64,000 bases of DNA from Acephala macrosclerotiorum (lineage: Eukaryota; Ascomycota; Leotiomycetes; Helotiales; Mollisiaceae), in assembly GCA_014904845.1 (NCBI GenBank), contig MU119258.1, forward strand, positions 1-64,000, written 5' to 3'. The translations under genes were made by a program, and so were the position numbers. Shown in pieces: positions 35,201 through 46,409 of the stretch; the first letter of the stretch is position 1, and each line of letters opens with the position of its first letter. The notes under the pieces were generated by a model. The model worked only from the letters and a program-made list of their open reading frames with translations, ran no database searches and was not told the DNA's origin.

Positions 35201-35338
35201 AAAATGAGGCCTTGTTCTTCTATACACAGACACATTATGTACTTGTGATTCTCCCCACCTCAACTGTGAAATCAAGCTCATCCTACGACAGATTCGAGTC
35301 GGATACTAGCAAGTATTTTTTTGACCTATAGACCCTGT

Positions 35339-35774
35339 TTAGATAGATATTGGACATATGTCACGATTGCTTACTAAAGACATATACAACGGTTGCATGG
35401 ACCCCTTCGCCTCCGAGAACCTTGAGTTCAAATCCATCAGGCACTCTACTTCATTCATAGCTGTTTCTTCCAAAATATGGATTATGCCAATGTAGGGTGA
35501 TTGGATCATATAGAGCAAGCCCACTGATCGAATACTGCAAGGAGCCCTTTATACCGCTTCCTGTCGTTTCGGATTGCGATGCCCAGACACCATATTCGCC
35601 TGCAAGTATAGAAATCGGAGGTTCCATGCCCCGCTTCCATCTACTATTGTCAAGGTATTGCGAGCGTGAATCCAGGAGAAGCTCTTCGTTGGTTTGATTC
35701 AAGAGAATTATAATAGTGCTTCGAGTTAACATATTGAACTCTTTGGACGTACAGATACCTGCTGTTGTCATCAT
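35339..35774 (-). CDS. small ET79/crystal-protein-like (beta-sandwich) protein, possibly broken
   Basis: ATG at 35774 opens a 107-codon frame to TGA at 35451-35453. Segments such as TRSTIIILLNQTNEELLL, SILAGEYGVWASQSE and HWHNPYFGRNSYE resemble fungal and bacterial proteins of the crystal-protein ET79/Cry-like aerolysin-related group (recognised by motif pattern only). No signal peptide is visible. The same frame stays open for about another 30 codons beyond the TGA, and that stretch fits the C-terminal part of the family, so the TGA may be a premature stop. Either a shortened product or a pseudogene is possible. No function is inferred beyond family membership, and toxicity cannot be read from sequence. 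Confidence 0.45.
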
Positions 35775-36780
35775 ATTGAAACACTTCCGCCTTATATTTA
35801 ATTGGCAAGCAGTCGGCCTGGGTCTTGCCAGCTAATTTTGCACATGGCTAGAAGAAATCAAAGTCTAGTACGTCAGAGTTTAGCATGTTAAAGCAGCCAG
35901 AAAAACTGGTATTCCACCTTATTGTCTGCTCATATGGATGTCATGGCCGTAATTTTTGAAACTGCCAGGGTCGACGCCACATCTCCGCAAACTAGCAAGG
36001 GTGGCACCACCACGGCAGCGAGAGGGCGCTGTAATTATAGAGCCTTATAGGCCTCTCAGTGCTAAAATCCAGCGCACAGGCCCTGTAAGCATACTGTGGC
36101 CTCTGTTCCTTAAGGGCTATCAAGCCCCGATTAGTGGTTGCTGTACCAAGCTTTCGTTGTTTGGTTTAACAGTCCAAGTGGTGTGATTATGCAGAGGGAT
36201 GGGGCATGTGATAGTCCCTTAAAGAAGTGCAAGTTTGTGTGGGCCTACCCCGGAATGCGCTAGCTGAGGAAACTTAGTGCAGCTTTGGCGCCCGGCACAT
36301 TCGGAAACGGTCACTATCCTTGATCCGTGGCGCTCGATGGCGTTCAATTCGCGGGGATTGGGATTGTGATTGGTAGGGAGACTCCCAGCGGGTTCTGGAA
36401 ACGCAGCCCGCAGATGTTTATGAACATCATCGATCAGTCGATCTTGATGCAAGCCGACAAAAGCCAGCACGAAGCCAACTACAACTCTATTCTCGCGACG
36501 TGCATGGGCGTGCATGCATCACCACTGCTGGACAGTACAGGAGGAGTCTACTGTCTGCGCCCACCTGCCTTACGCTACCTCCACCCCATCTCGAGTGCCC
36601 CACAATCCAAGGTAGGACGTGTCCGCCGTTGCGTGCCAACTTTCTCTGCATCGTGGAAAGCGCTTTCTACTCCATCCAATTGCTCTCCAAAAGGCTCTTC
36701 GCAGACTCACGATTCATACAAAATATCAATCTACTTGCCTTCCCAAGCCAAAAAAACCATCAGGTCTCGCATATCCTACA
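35775..36780. other. intergenic, no supported gene
   Basis: Frames at 35956-36809 on both strands overlap each other and show no domain. The last part should contain the RTG2 promoter. Confidence 0.45.
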
Positions 36781-38721
36781 ATGGGGGGTGCTCCGGATAT
36801 TTCGCTTGATCTTCAATGGTGCCCTGCAGACGCTGAAGTGGGATTACAGTCCGAGGAACGGTGTAATTACTTGCGTGGATTGGTTGATATGGGCAGGTAA
36901 CTACCATTTTTCCGTTCACGAACCTCTTGAATCAATCCATGGCCAGAAATTCCACCGCCAGCGCAACCACCCTCTCTGAAAGCCCCTTCCTAAATAGAAC
37001 AAGAAATTGACTCTAACTCGGTGATTTCTAGTAACGGCATTCGTCTCTCGGTGTCGAATCTTTCACCTCCTACTACCCGTATTCTTCCCACTCTATATGT
37101 CAATCGTGTGGATATTTCCCTCTACGATGCACAATTCGACCCCGAGACTGGTGTTCGAGTTCCCATTCCATCGCCGGTCACAGAAGCTGTCATTGCTGCT
37201 CTTCTACGCTTCCAAATCATCTGCAAGGAGCTTGGCGTTCCCGACAGCTGCATTCGCGTTATAGCCACTGAGGCGACACGAACTGCTATCAACTCCGACG
37301 AGTTTCTCAAGGCGATCAAAACAAGCACAGGGCTCAGCGTAGACCTACTGTTCAAAGAAGAGGAGGGCAGGATTGGTGCGCTAGGCATAGCGAGCGGCTT
37401 CTCGGATATTCAAGGGCTGGCCATGGACCTGGGTGGCGGGAGCGCGCAGATTACATGGTTAATCTCCCAAAGCGGCAATATTCGCCTGAGCCCCAAAGGC
37501 TCATTCAGCTTTCCCTATGGAGCGGCGGCTCTAACGCGGAAGCTGGCCGAATTGAAAGAAGGAAAAAGCAAGAAGAAGGCCGACGAAGCCGTTGCAGAGT
37601 TTCGTAAGGAGATGGTGGCCAACTTTGTCGATGCTTACAACCGCCTGCAAGTCCCCCAAGAGCTAGTTGAAAGAGCTAAGAGGGAAGATGGATTCCCATT
37701 ATATCTCTCGGGTGGAGGTTTTCGCGGCTGGGGCTACTTACTACTCTACGTCAATCAAGTGCATGGCCGGCACTACCCCATCTCTCTAATTAACGGATTT
37801 TCCGCCCAAAAAGAGCAATTCGAGGACACAAATGTGTTGAAGGATGTCGCGCATAATGCACGCGAAATCTTCCGCGTCTCGGATCGACGTCGTATTCAAG
37901 TACCTGCCGTCGCATTCCTAGTCAACGTGCTCGCCGAAGCGATACCACACGGCATCAGAGAAGCTCATTTCTGCCAAGGCGGGGTACGCGAAGGAGTCCT
38001 ATTCCAGGAACTTTTGCCCAGCATACGGAGACAGGACCCCCTCGAGGTCGCCACCATGCGCTTCGCACCGCCATCCGGAGATGCAATTCTCCACCTCCTT
38101 ACATCCGGTATCCCTAAACAGTCAAAGACGAGTGCAAAAAGGTTCCCCGAATCGATAAGCAATCAAGTCATTGGCAGCTTCGTCCAGACTCTATATGTAC
38201 ACTCGATCATGTCCAAAGAATCAGCCTCCACCGCGGCTTTATATAGTACTAGTACCGGAATAATGTCCTCAACACACGGTGTCTCCCATTCAGACCGGGC
38301 CCGCCTCGCCCTTCTGCTCGAAGAGCGATACGGGGGCGAATTACCTCCACGAGAGGTCGATTTCAAAAATAGCCTCCGCCAGCTCCTAACTCCAGAGGAA
38401 GTATGGTGGACACGATATGTCGGCAAATTGGGTCTTCTCATCAGTGAACTATATCCCGCTGGTGTAATCGATGAGGCAAAGCCTCGAGTAGTGCTTTCAG
38501 CTGAGTGGGCGAGCAATCTCGGCAAAAGGAAGGATAAGCAAGGCTTGAAGGTGATTTGGTCTATCCAGAAGGTCAGGCGAGATCCGATGAAGTTGAAGGA
38601 GGCATTGGATGATCATATAGGCGTTATACATAAAGTGGGAAAGAGGAAGAATTGGATCGGGGGAGAGGACGGCTGGGGAATGGCCGTTGATGTCAAGGTG
38701 GTGGAGGAGGATATTCTGTGA
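36781..38721 (+). CDS. RTG2: RTG2-like Ppx/GppA family regulator, 601 aa
   Basis: Exon 1 is 36781-36896 and exon 2 37032-38721 (intron 135 nt), together 602 codons with stop, close to yeast Rtg2 (588 aa). The splice restores the phosphate-binding motif LVDMGSNGIR. Further family motifs are RVIATEATRTAIN, EEEGRIGALGIASGF and MDLGGGSAQITW, which form the actin-like ATPase fold of exopolyphosphatase/GppA proteins; PLYLSGGGFRGWGY follows. In yeast Rtg2 relays mitochondrial dysfunction to the Rtg1/Rtg3 factors (retrograde response) and also joins the SLIK complex. The same role is likely but inferred. The start at 36781 gives a 35-residue leader; an upstream start cannot be excluded. Confidence 0.9.
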
Positions 38722-39467
38722 AAACCGCGGTACCCCGGCCCTCTGTAATATTCTCAGTGTACATTCAAGTACTCCCGCTTCATTATACTAAGTATATGCT
38801 TGTCACACATTTCGATACTTTCTTGCATTTGATTGACTGCCTTTTCGACAATTAGTCGCCAAGACCCAGACTGCCTACCAATTTATTTGTAGTTTATTAA
38901 CACCTTCGCTCAGTTATTTAACCTCGCACCCAGCCGATACCCTTCACTCCTAGATGCATGGAAACTGAATCGACTTTCAAAAGTACATTTTTCGCCTCTA
39001 CAACATGCATTAGGGTATTAGTCCCTGTGGTATGACCCGCTCGTATCACTGAATATTGTTGTAAAATGAAGGCATTATTGCACTAGGCCCAAAATACGGT
39101 GCAAATGATATTGAACCTATTGATTCAGCTGCCAATTTTGCAATGACCCGGAGCTTGTATTTACAGGAATCGTAGGCCTCTGGCTTTTTAAACCTGGAGC
39201 TGTAAACTAGGCTTCAACTCCTTCGGCCCTGAATTACAGGTCCTGCAGCTGAGCTTTCGGGATCCAGTGATCCTGTGCAGCTGAATCACAGTAGTTCTTC
39301 TACCATTATATCCTATTCAACAATATTATATATTGAATTTCATAAACTCTCTTGATTTTTGCAATTAGCTACACATGCATACAATTGCACGCATGAAACA
39401 TTAATGACACAGGAGACACAAGTGCGAAAGGACATAGAATCGGAAACAGTGAGTTTTGAGAAGTTAA
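38722..39467. other. convergent 3' interval
   Basis: Between the 3' ends of RTG2 (plus) and phospholipase B (minus). No gene; moderately AT-rich. Confidence 0.5.
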
Positions 39468-41543
39468 TTACATGAACAAAATTAGCCACGCCCCTAATAC
39501 CATGACTATTGCAAATAAGACCGGGTTCAGGAGACTCGCACTACCACTCGACTTAATGAGATTTGTTGGTTGGTATGGAACCGGGGCAGTCGAGTTTACG
39601 GTACCATTCCAACAGTACCTGTTGAAGCATTGAGTGCAGACTCCGGGAATGGCGGTCCTAGTTCGATTGAAACTTCTCGAAAGGATTGCGCAGCCTACAC
39701 AAGTAGGCCACTGGAGATCAAGCGTGCTGTTACCCATTGTGGCAACGTTGTAACCGTTTTGGATGATTGAATTGCGTTCCGAATCGTTGTAGCTGAGATC
39801 AAACGTCGACACATTCGAGCTGTAGCTGTATGGTTCGTTTGGAAGGTAGACTATCAGAGGACTGGGTTCCGTTAAGTTCGAAGCATTACATCCAAAGAAT
39901 GTTGGTCGGGCGTTCAAACCCAAGTTGATAAACGTGTTTTGATCTGGAACTGGGGGAAATCCAATATTGCTCGAATCAAATAATGATCGACGGTACGTTG
40001 CAACGAGGGCTGTGCCGTTTGGCCAATTCGCGCCAGGGGCAGATGTATCAGCTGAACCATCAACTGCGAATATAACATCGACGTGGCGTAAAGGTTGAAT
40101 GAGAGGGTGAAATGGTATGTTCTGAAGATCTTCTCCGCCATCGACGAGAGATAAAGTTTTGCTTGCAGCGTTTCCGTTCGTCTCGTTGTGAAAACCGTAA
40201 AACGGATTTGGCCAATCGGAGATGTCACTGTTTTCCTGACCAACTTTCAAGAGAATATTGCTAATCGAGTCTTTTACTCGTTGTGAGGCATCGGTATTGT
40301 TGATTTGGAGGTAAAACGTGTTAAAAAGTGACGATGACGTTCCAATGACAAAACCAGTATTATCGAAGCCTGTGATGCATGTTTGGCGGTCTAAGAGTGT
40401 ACCTCCACTGAAATTTGAGCCAATGAATTTGAGAGGTGCAAATGCATGAGTCGTAGGATCGTAACTTCCCATTTCCCACGGATTGAACTCAAATATCGTA
40501 GCATTGCTCGGGATCGTTAGTTGGCCTGGAGCTCTTTCGTCAACGATGATGATTGGCATCGGAGTATTTGCAGCTAAGAATCCTGGGTCATTGGCGACAG
40601 AGGAGAAGGTTTCACCTATGGTACGTTAGCAGTCGATAGCTTTCCTTGAGTATCATATTCGCACTTGGACCACCGTCACTTGCATTGATAAATTGATAGG
40701 ATAAACCACACCCCCAATAATCGGTGATCGTTGTATTGAATCCCGCCGCATCTTTTCCATTCACGTCGTCAAAGATATTGTTGTAGTACTGAGTGACAGA
40801 CAACTCAGCTGGGCCTACACGGGTTATAGAAATGGTTATATAGTTTGCTGTGGGGTCATGTACCTTTCAGAATAGAGTCGCTAAATTGCCACAATGTACC
40901 GAGATCATTGGGAGCTCCCATCATTATCTCTTGCACAGAAGCAAAGTTCTGTGCATAGAGGCTTCCAACTAGCCAGCTTCCGCCAGACAAACCGCTTAAA
41001 TATGTGGAGGCTTGAAGAATTCCTCCTAACTTGCCTTGACCAGTGGAATTCGTCGTTCGATTGTCGAATGCTGCGATAGCACCAGCGCCATTCAACATGG
41101 CTCTATACCCTCCTCCTGATATGGCGATGCCAATATTTGGCAGAACGTTTTCGTCAATGCCGTTGCCGATATAGGCGTCAGTATCCAACCCAGTTATGTT
41201 GACACGGCTTAGGAAGTCCCGCAGTGCCCTGACCGTGTTCGGTTGCCTCACTTTTAACCAATTTGTCTCGTTGACAGAAAGTGTTGTTGCAGCTCTTATT
41301 GTGGGTAGGACTTGGGGACATTGTACAGTTGATGGGGCATAACCGGTTGTGGCTCGTTTCCAAGGCATTTCGCGGGGAATAAAATCGACGTTGTCGGCAC
41401 GGACTTGTTGATGTGTTAGCAAAACGACTGCCCCTATAGAATTTGTTAAACATGCTCTCCAGACCGGGCTTTTAATAGGACTTGCCTGTAATCATGTAGA
41501 TAAAACAAATAAGACTACGTAGTAATGGCAGTTGGTCAGCCAT
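39468..41543 (-). CDS. secreted or GPI-anchored phospholipase B (lysophospholipase), 641 aa
   Basis: Exons 41543-41486, 41433-40864, 40814-40665 and 40615-39468; introns of 52 nt (GC donor), 49 and 49 nt. Exon 1 plus the start of exon 2 gives a signal peptide with the core [16 protein letters not shown]. The catalytic nucleophile Ser lies in SGLSGGSW (about residue 167), the substrate-stabilising block is [13 protein letters not shown] and the Asp is in LSLVDGGED (about 417), as in fungal patatin-like lysophospholipases. Many NxT/S glycosylation sites and a Cys-rich end lead into a hydrophobic tail, [20 protein letters not shown], that looks like a GPI signal. It releases fatty acids from phospholipids and lysophospholipids at the cell surface. 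The length matches the family. Confidence 0.93.
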
Positions 41544-42212
41544 GTTAACCCTGTGCATTCAAGATTTGTTGCAAGTGGGCAAATATTTGGGACCGAAAAT
41601 TGTGTATTGAATATGTTCACTGTTTCCAATTTTAAGGAACCAGCAGGTATATTGGAACTGCAAATCTGATACTGATAGATAACCCGGTAGAACTATGAAC
41701 AACTGCCAGGATTACGTTCACATTTGAGCCGGATGCACATTGGACTGTGGATTAGCGGTGGGAAATCTGACGCCTTCCTTCGCAAAGGAGAGCGCGGCAG
41801 ACGGCAACGTATGATAAGTACTCTCGATGAAATGATAGCTTCACTCGCTATGGCTTGCATTAATGGCATACTTAGCGCGTATGATCTATTATTGCGTCGG
41901 ATGTGGCATGTGAAGAACCGTAGCTAAACAAATAAGGAGAACCTTGTCATAATTGCGAACATCTCATTGGAAATCAGACTGCAATCGAAAGATGGGCAGA
42001 CTGTGATCATACCACAATTTTTCCTCCACCTTCGTTTCATATCCCTACATCGCCTTGCAGGAGAGTTGCCAGAGAGAAAATAAGGTGGTCTGACCCCAAT
42101 AACCTCACGATTATTCATTGGACTGGATTTACTTTGTACTAATCAGAACAGTCGGCCTATCATCAAAGACATAAGATTACATTATACCGTGGCCAGGCAT
42201 TCTAAAGCGGAG
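41544..42212. other. intergenic, no supported gene
   Basis: Upstream region of phospholipase B and of the small plus-strand gene. The short frames at 41724-41927 and 41924-42118 lack domains. Confidence 0.5.
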
Positions 42213-42665
42213 ATGGCAGTGGTAGCTATGGCCGGCGTTTATGCTGGCGGCCGGCTCATGAGGGGCATGAAAGACAAAAAGGAGGTCGATCACGGTGATA
42301 TGAAAGCGCATTTCGTTAGGGCGGCCATTGGTGCTGCTGTTGCCGTTGGCGCCCTGGAAATGATGCGGAAAGAAAAAAAACATTTGTCTGATAATCACCA
42401 AGGAACGGAACACGAAGGTTCGGAATCTGAATCTGATGAGGACCCTGTTGATAGCACCGCTCTGGCCCCAGGCCGCGGGGAGAAAGGCGCCCAGCAGACT
42501 CGTCAGCATCACCACCATGACACTGTCAAGCTCATTCAGGACAGCGCAGCGGCTTATAGGCTTGGGCGGAACGTGATGGGTAACAGAGACCACAGCATTG
42601 TACTTCTAATCGCCGAGGCTCTTGGTGCCCTCGGCCTTCTGAACAGCAAGGGTTCGACTGTGTAA
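42213..42665 (+). CDS. small unknown protein, about 150 aa
   Basis: The open frame begins at 42189 with GTG; the first ATG is at 42213. The product is Ala/Gly-rich at the start (MAVVAMAGVYAGGRLM), then KAHFVRAAIGAAVAVGALEM, a charged linker with SESESDEDP and a His run, and an end with IVLLIAEALGALGLLN. Several hydrophobic stretches could be membrane or amphipathic helices. It recalls the small fungal Gly/Ala-rich DUF-type proteins near cell-wall genes, but I do not recognise the family. An upstream exon ending at about 42198 is possible because an AG lies there. Confidence 0.5.
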   Translation: MAVVAMAGVYAGGRLMRGMKDKKEVDHGDMKAHFVRAAIGAAVAVGALEMMRKEKKHLSDNHQGTEHEGSESESDEDPVDSTALAPGRGEKGAQQTRQHHHHDTVKLIQDSAAAYRLGRNVMGNRDHSIVLLIAEALGALGLLNSKGSTV

Positions 42666-42854
42666 GATGGGGGAAACTAGGTCATTATTCTATGCATTTT
42701 AGATCACATGCACTTGGCTGTTATGGATGCAATTAAAGCACCGGCATATGACTTGATTTTGAACCTTCATTTTAGCAATTCATTTTGAAGCCGTGCACCA
42801 CTTCTCAGCGTTGCAAGATTGTCCAGTACCCAGCAATAAATACCGTTTGCCTCC

Positions 42855-44245
42855 TCAAGGAAGAAATTGAAATGCAAGGGCGATTATAACGTAGCTAGTG
42901 CAATAGTAGTAAGTAAAAATCCCTTAATCCGCCGTGCAATCTCATTAAAGGACTTCTTACGTTGCTAGACATACTGCCCCTTCGAGGTAATTGCTTTTGC
43001 CATCTCCAATGAGATTAGTAACCATGAGCACCCCTAAGAAGAGCGCGACCGTTTCAAAAGGTTGGAAGTGTAAGGTCATGGGCTCGCTGATGTGCATTGC
43101 CCATCCAAGCAGAACTAGGAGAGGTGTGACGAACAGCGCAATTTGCATGCTACGGCCAATGGCGAAGTCGAGAGCATGGTCCATATGGTTTTGATACGCA
43201 TCGGTCATGGCAGCAACACGCTCCGGTCCTTCTGCGACGAGTGGGAGAAGAACCAAGCCGAGAAGCCTCGAGCTGATAGGTGACGATTCAGTAATTGAGT
43301 CGCTCGCGCCCATCAAGAAAAATGCTGCCGCGGCGGTGAGCGGCATGCAAAGGAGTATAACTACCCCGTCGACCACCAAAGACGAGGAGTGCTCGACTTC
43401 TTCCTGTCCATCACCTCTTTGAATCGGATGACCTTCAAACAGGTCGGCATGCGAGTTGAATCGGAAATTTAGATACACAACAAATAGAACAAGCAGAATA
43501 ACCGCAATGCCGCGTGAGAGTTTGATAATGCTCTGCTCGCAGCTAGAGTTGGCCCTGCATTGGGTTCCAAAGAGAGCTGCAGGGATAACTAGAGATGCTG
43601 ATGCCACATACATCATAGAGGATGCCGTAGATGCAAAGGTAGTGTTGATGGTTGACTCTTTGTGCCTGATTCCAGCGATAAGGAAACAGAACCCCACAAC
43701 CTTGTTAATTGGTGTTAATTATATATTTCAAATGCTGACAACGCTGTGCTGCTCTTACAAGCAATGTGTTTGCCAAGATGCTTCCAAGCATACTAGATTG
43801 GACAACCTGGGCATGATTGGTTGCGAGCGCTACGATACTCACCTGTATATAAATTAGTCACGATTTTGTTATTATTTGCCAGTGAACTTACAATCAGCAG
43901 AACTGAATTCCCAATTGCGGCTTTTAGAACGATTCCTAGCAACGGGTATAGTCTTTCCGATGTTGTTGTTAACGTAGAAGAAAGCAGCTTCGCGAGCGGT
44001 AGAAGGGCTAAAATATTGAATATAAAAACAACTCTAGGGGCCCAAGCAAAAATGCCTGCCACTATGCCTAAGGGAACGAACACGACGAGTATTTTAATGA
44101 ACACTTTAGGTTTAAGACATCCTATCAAACGACAGAAGTTTCTAAACCACGGGAAGCAAAAACTTCCGTCTCTTGAAAGTAGTCTATTTCTGTGAGCTTC
44201 TGGCAAAAGGTCGTCGTTCTCATTCATTCTACTTAGGGAATCCAT
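42855..44245 (-). CDS. CAX-type cation/H+ exchanger with altered signature motifs, 405 aa
   Basis: Exons 44245-43892, 43842-43759, 43700-42961 and 42894-42855; introns of 49, 58 and 66 nt. The protein has about 11 membrane helices and CAX-like blocks: VQSSMLGSILANTLLVVGFC, SMMYVASASLVIPAALFG, LDFAIGRSMQIALFVTPLLV and GDGKSNYLEGAVCLATYVII. In vacuolar Ca2+/H+ exchangers the two conserved repeats carry GNxxELIVS and GNAAEH. Here the first reads IGNSVLLIVSIVAL (Glu absent) and the second VAEGPERVAAM (Asn absent, Glu present). So transport of Ca2+ by the usual mechanism is doubtful. A substrate switch or a weak exchanger is possible. The 5' start is the first ATG of the frame. Confidence 0.8.
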
Positions 44246-44458
44246 TGCTTCTCGATCCAAGGTATGAGTAAAAGAATTTTCCCTGCCGCCGTAAGGTAAT
44301 ATTGCAAAAAAAGCTCGATATTTTTTTTAAATTTATAAACTTAATAAAAGTAAAATGTGAAGTAAAAAAGTTAATTAAAGTAAAAAGAGAAAAAACGTTT
44401 TTGTAAAAAATAAAACTTTTATGTGAGCAAGCTAAGAAAACGCTAATACTATTGTAGC
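44246..44458. other. AT-rich short interval
   Basis: A stretch of A/T-rich sequence with runs of A and T (about 44310-44430); nothing coding. Confidence 0.5.
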
Positions 44459-45680
44459 TTAGTTAAAGCTTACGTAATTTGTACTTACCGTTTCGATAAT
44501 TTTATACTCTGGCTCCGCATGTGGTGGCAATGTGGCCGTCAAATAAACCATCTGCACCCCCCTTTCTGTCAACTCGCCTAATCGCCGCATCTTGGGACGC
44601 AATTCGGTGTACTGTCTAATGGGGCATGGCACTCGTCCAATATAAACCGCTCCAACCGGTGCAAACCCTGCAGCCGGTCCAAAAACGTGCCAAATGTCTT
44701 GCTGACCGCTGACTCGGGCGTGACGATGACAATCTGGCTGGGGGAATGGCATTATCGGGGGTTCCATTTCACACATGAAATGCCGGCTTGCTGACATCTT
44801 TCTACCATATGATCTTGTAATGAAACTAATGGTGTGATGACAACCGTCGTGCCTGAACTCATGCTCTTAGCTGGTAACTAGAATAACAACGTCTTCCCAA
44901 CTCCGGTCCCCATCACCGCCACAATGGAGCTTTAGTGCTTCATGATGGCTTGCAACACGGGCTCTTGCAATCCGCGGAACCGGGCCTCACTCCCCAACAT
45001 CTGTTCCAACTCTCGATGCATGTCAACGCCCCGCAACCGCTTCCACCGGGCCAACTGTGCGTCCTGCATCTCCTCTTCATACACCTGCCGCTTTCTCTTG
45101 GCTCTCCCGCTCATCCCAACGCCTTGATGTGCTGACGGAAACCCCCCAAAACAATGCCATACGTGGCTGACTCGCCGGAACTTCTCACGCCGGCTGATGA
45201 TGGAATTGTCACCTTCTATCAACTCCCTGGCGTATATCATGCCCGCAACATGGGTCCCGTGACCGGCTTGCAAATCCCATGGATCGTCTCCATCCGCATT
45301 GTCTTCATCCCACCCGTCAACCTCTTCCAACTTTGTCTTCTCCTCCTCAAATCGGTCTTCTCGACAATACCGCCGGGATATGGCAATGGCAATCTGGAGG
45401 TAACCGCTAATATTCAATCCATCCACACCCATCCATCTCTTGGCTGCTTCTTTCAAAATCTTCCGGGCTCGTTCGGATGTCTATGCACGTGCTTGACGCT
45501 GGGATAACAACCTTGTCTGTTGCCTGCTCTCATTCCCATCTTGTACTTCCAGCTCTTCTCGCCTCTCTTCTGGAACATCATCCCTCTCCACCAGCTGCTT
45601 TCGCTTCGGCCCCGTCCACTGCCGGTGCTCCTTCTTCTGACTATCTCCCCACAAAAATGGACTGCTGCTCGGCTCTCTAA
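44459..45680 (-). pseudogene. fragmented RecQ/TLH-like helicase of a mobile or subtelomeric type
   Basis: Pieces of one minus-strand helicase gene are read in several frames. Upstream at 45456-44935 is a domain with LQIAIAISRRYC, WDLQAGHGTHVAGMIYAREL and ARFRGLQEPVLQAIMKH. Then P-loop VMGTGVGKT (about 44895-44920) follows an in-frame stop after AIMKH. Next is a DECH box (LERFILDECH, about 44620-44655, shifted frame), and last RRLGELTERGVQMVYLTATLPPH (motif III-like TAT). Stops and frameshifts separate these pieces. It resembles the RecQ-family helicases found with telomere-linked or transposon-like elements in fungi. Clearly inactive. Confidence 0.75.
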
Positions 45681-45698
45681 CCTAGCCTTTAATTAAGT

Positions 45699-46127
45699 CT
45701 ATTTCCCGGATGCGAGTGCTACTCTCTTAAATACTCGGTTTACGGATACGTCAGACAGTGCCTTTCGCTTTGAAGACAATAAACTAGAGCTGCTCCCACG
45801 GCCGGGACTAGCCTCGCAAGCGCCTACTCGACCTCCAAGGTACAACGCAAAACCAAGCCATGAATGCCACTCACGGCTAATCTGGCGGTACTCTGCTCGA
45901 GCTGAAGCCACGTGCCCTGGAGCCTCCTCGATCCCTCGTGCATAGATTGACCCAGCAAGATCGGCTAAGTGGCGAGCTTGAGCATCGTTCCAAGTCATCT
46001 CCTTCCCAATGTCATAATCCTTATTGAACTTAGCCTGCTTGAGATGCCTCCGCGAGATGGCAATCGCAGCATGCCACCAAATTTGAATTTTATACAACGT
46101 TGGGCGGCTTTTTAAGCGAGGCGGCAT
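45699..46127 (-). pseudogene. second copy of the helicase-associated domain
   Basis: A 142-codon frame reads AAIAISRRHL, LADLAGSIYARGIEEAPGH and YRQISREWHSWLGFAL, clearly related to the block at 44935-45456 (IAIAISRRYC, VAGMIYARELIEG, VSHVWHCFGGF). It ends with VNRVFKRVALASGK. This looks like the tail of another element of the same type inserted head-to-tail, or an internal duplication. No complete gene is seen. Confidence 0.6.
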
Positions 46128-46409
46128 TAAAAATATTAATATTTTTAAAATCGCAACTCGACCAAATTTATTAGGGTGGTCACGTGTTTAATGTTATATA
46201 TATCCTCATCTCACCGCTAGACAGGAATAACATATCATGAACACACACTTTACACCCACACCACAGCCTTTGCCTGTAATAAAATTATTACTTTTACAAT
46301 ATTCAAACCCCGCAATGCATCATCGGCGCCAGCCGTTGAGCAAGATGCTAGGGCTGAAACTCGCAAAATCTGTCTTCAGGCTTCCTCCCAATTTCCCTTC
46401 CCAATCCTT
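46128..46409. other. short intergenic stretch
   Basis: No gene seen between the helicase-type fragment and the 3' end of the HET gene. Confidence 0.5.

Noticed and set aside
35451..35453. TGA in the ET79-like frame read as selenocysteine
   Set aside because: Ascomycete fungi lack the selenocysteine machinery; a premature stop is simpler.
36327..36979. Plus frames of about 160 codons upstream of RTG2
   Set aside because: No domain, and overlapping frames in the promoter region of RTG2; only the part from 36781 is supported by the splice to the conserved motif.
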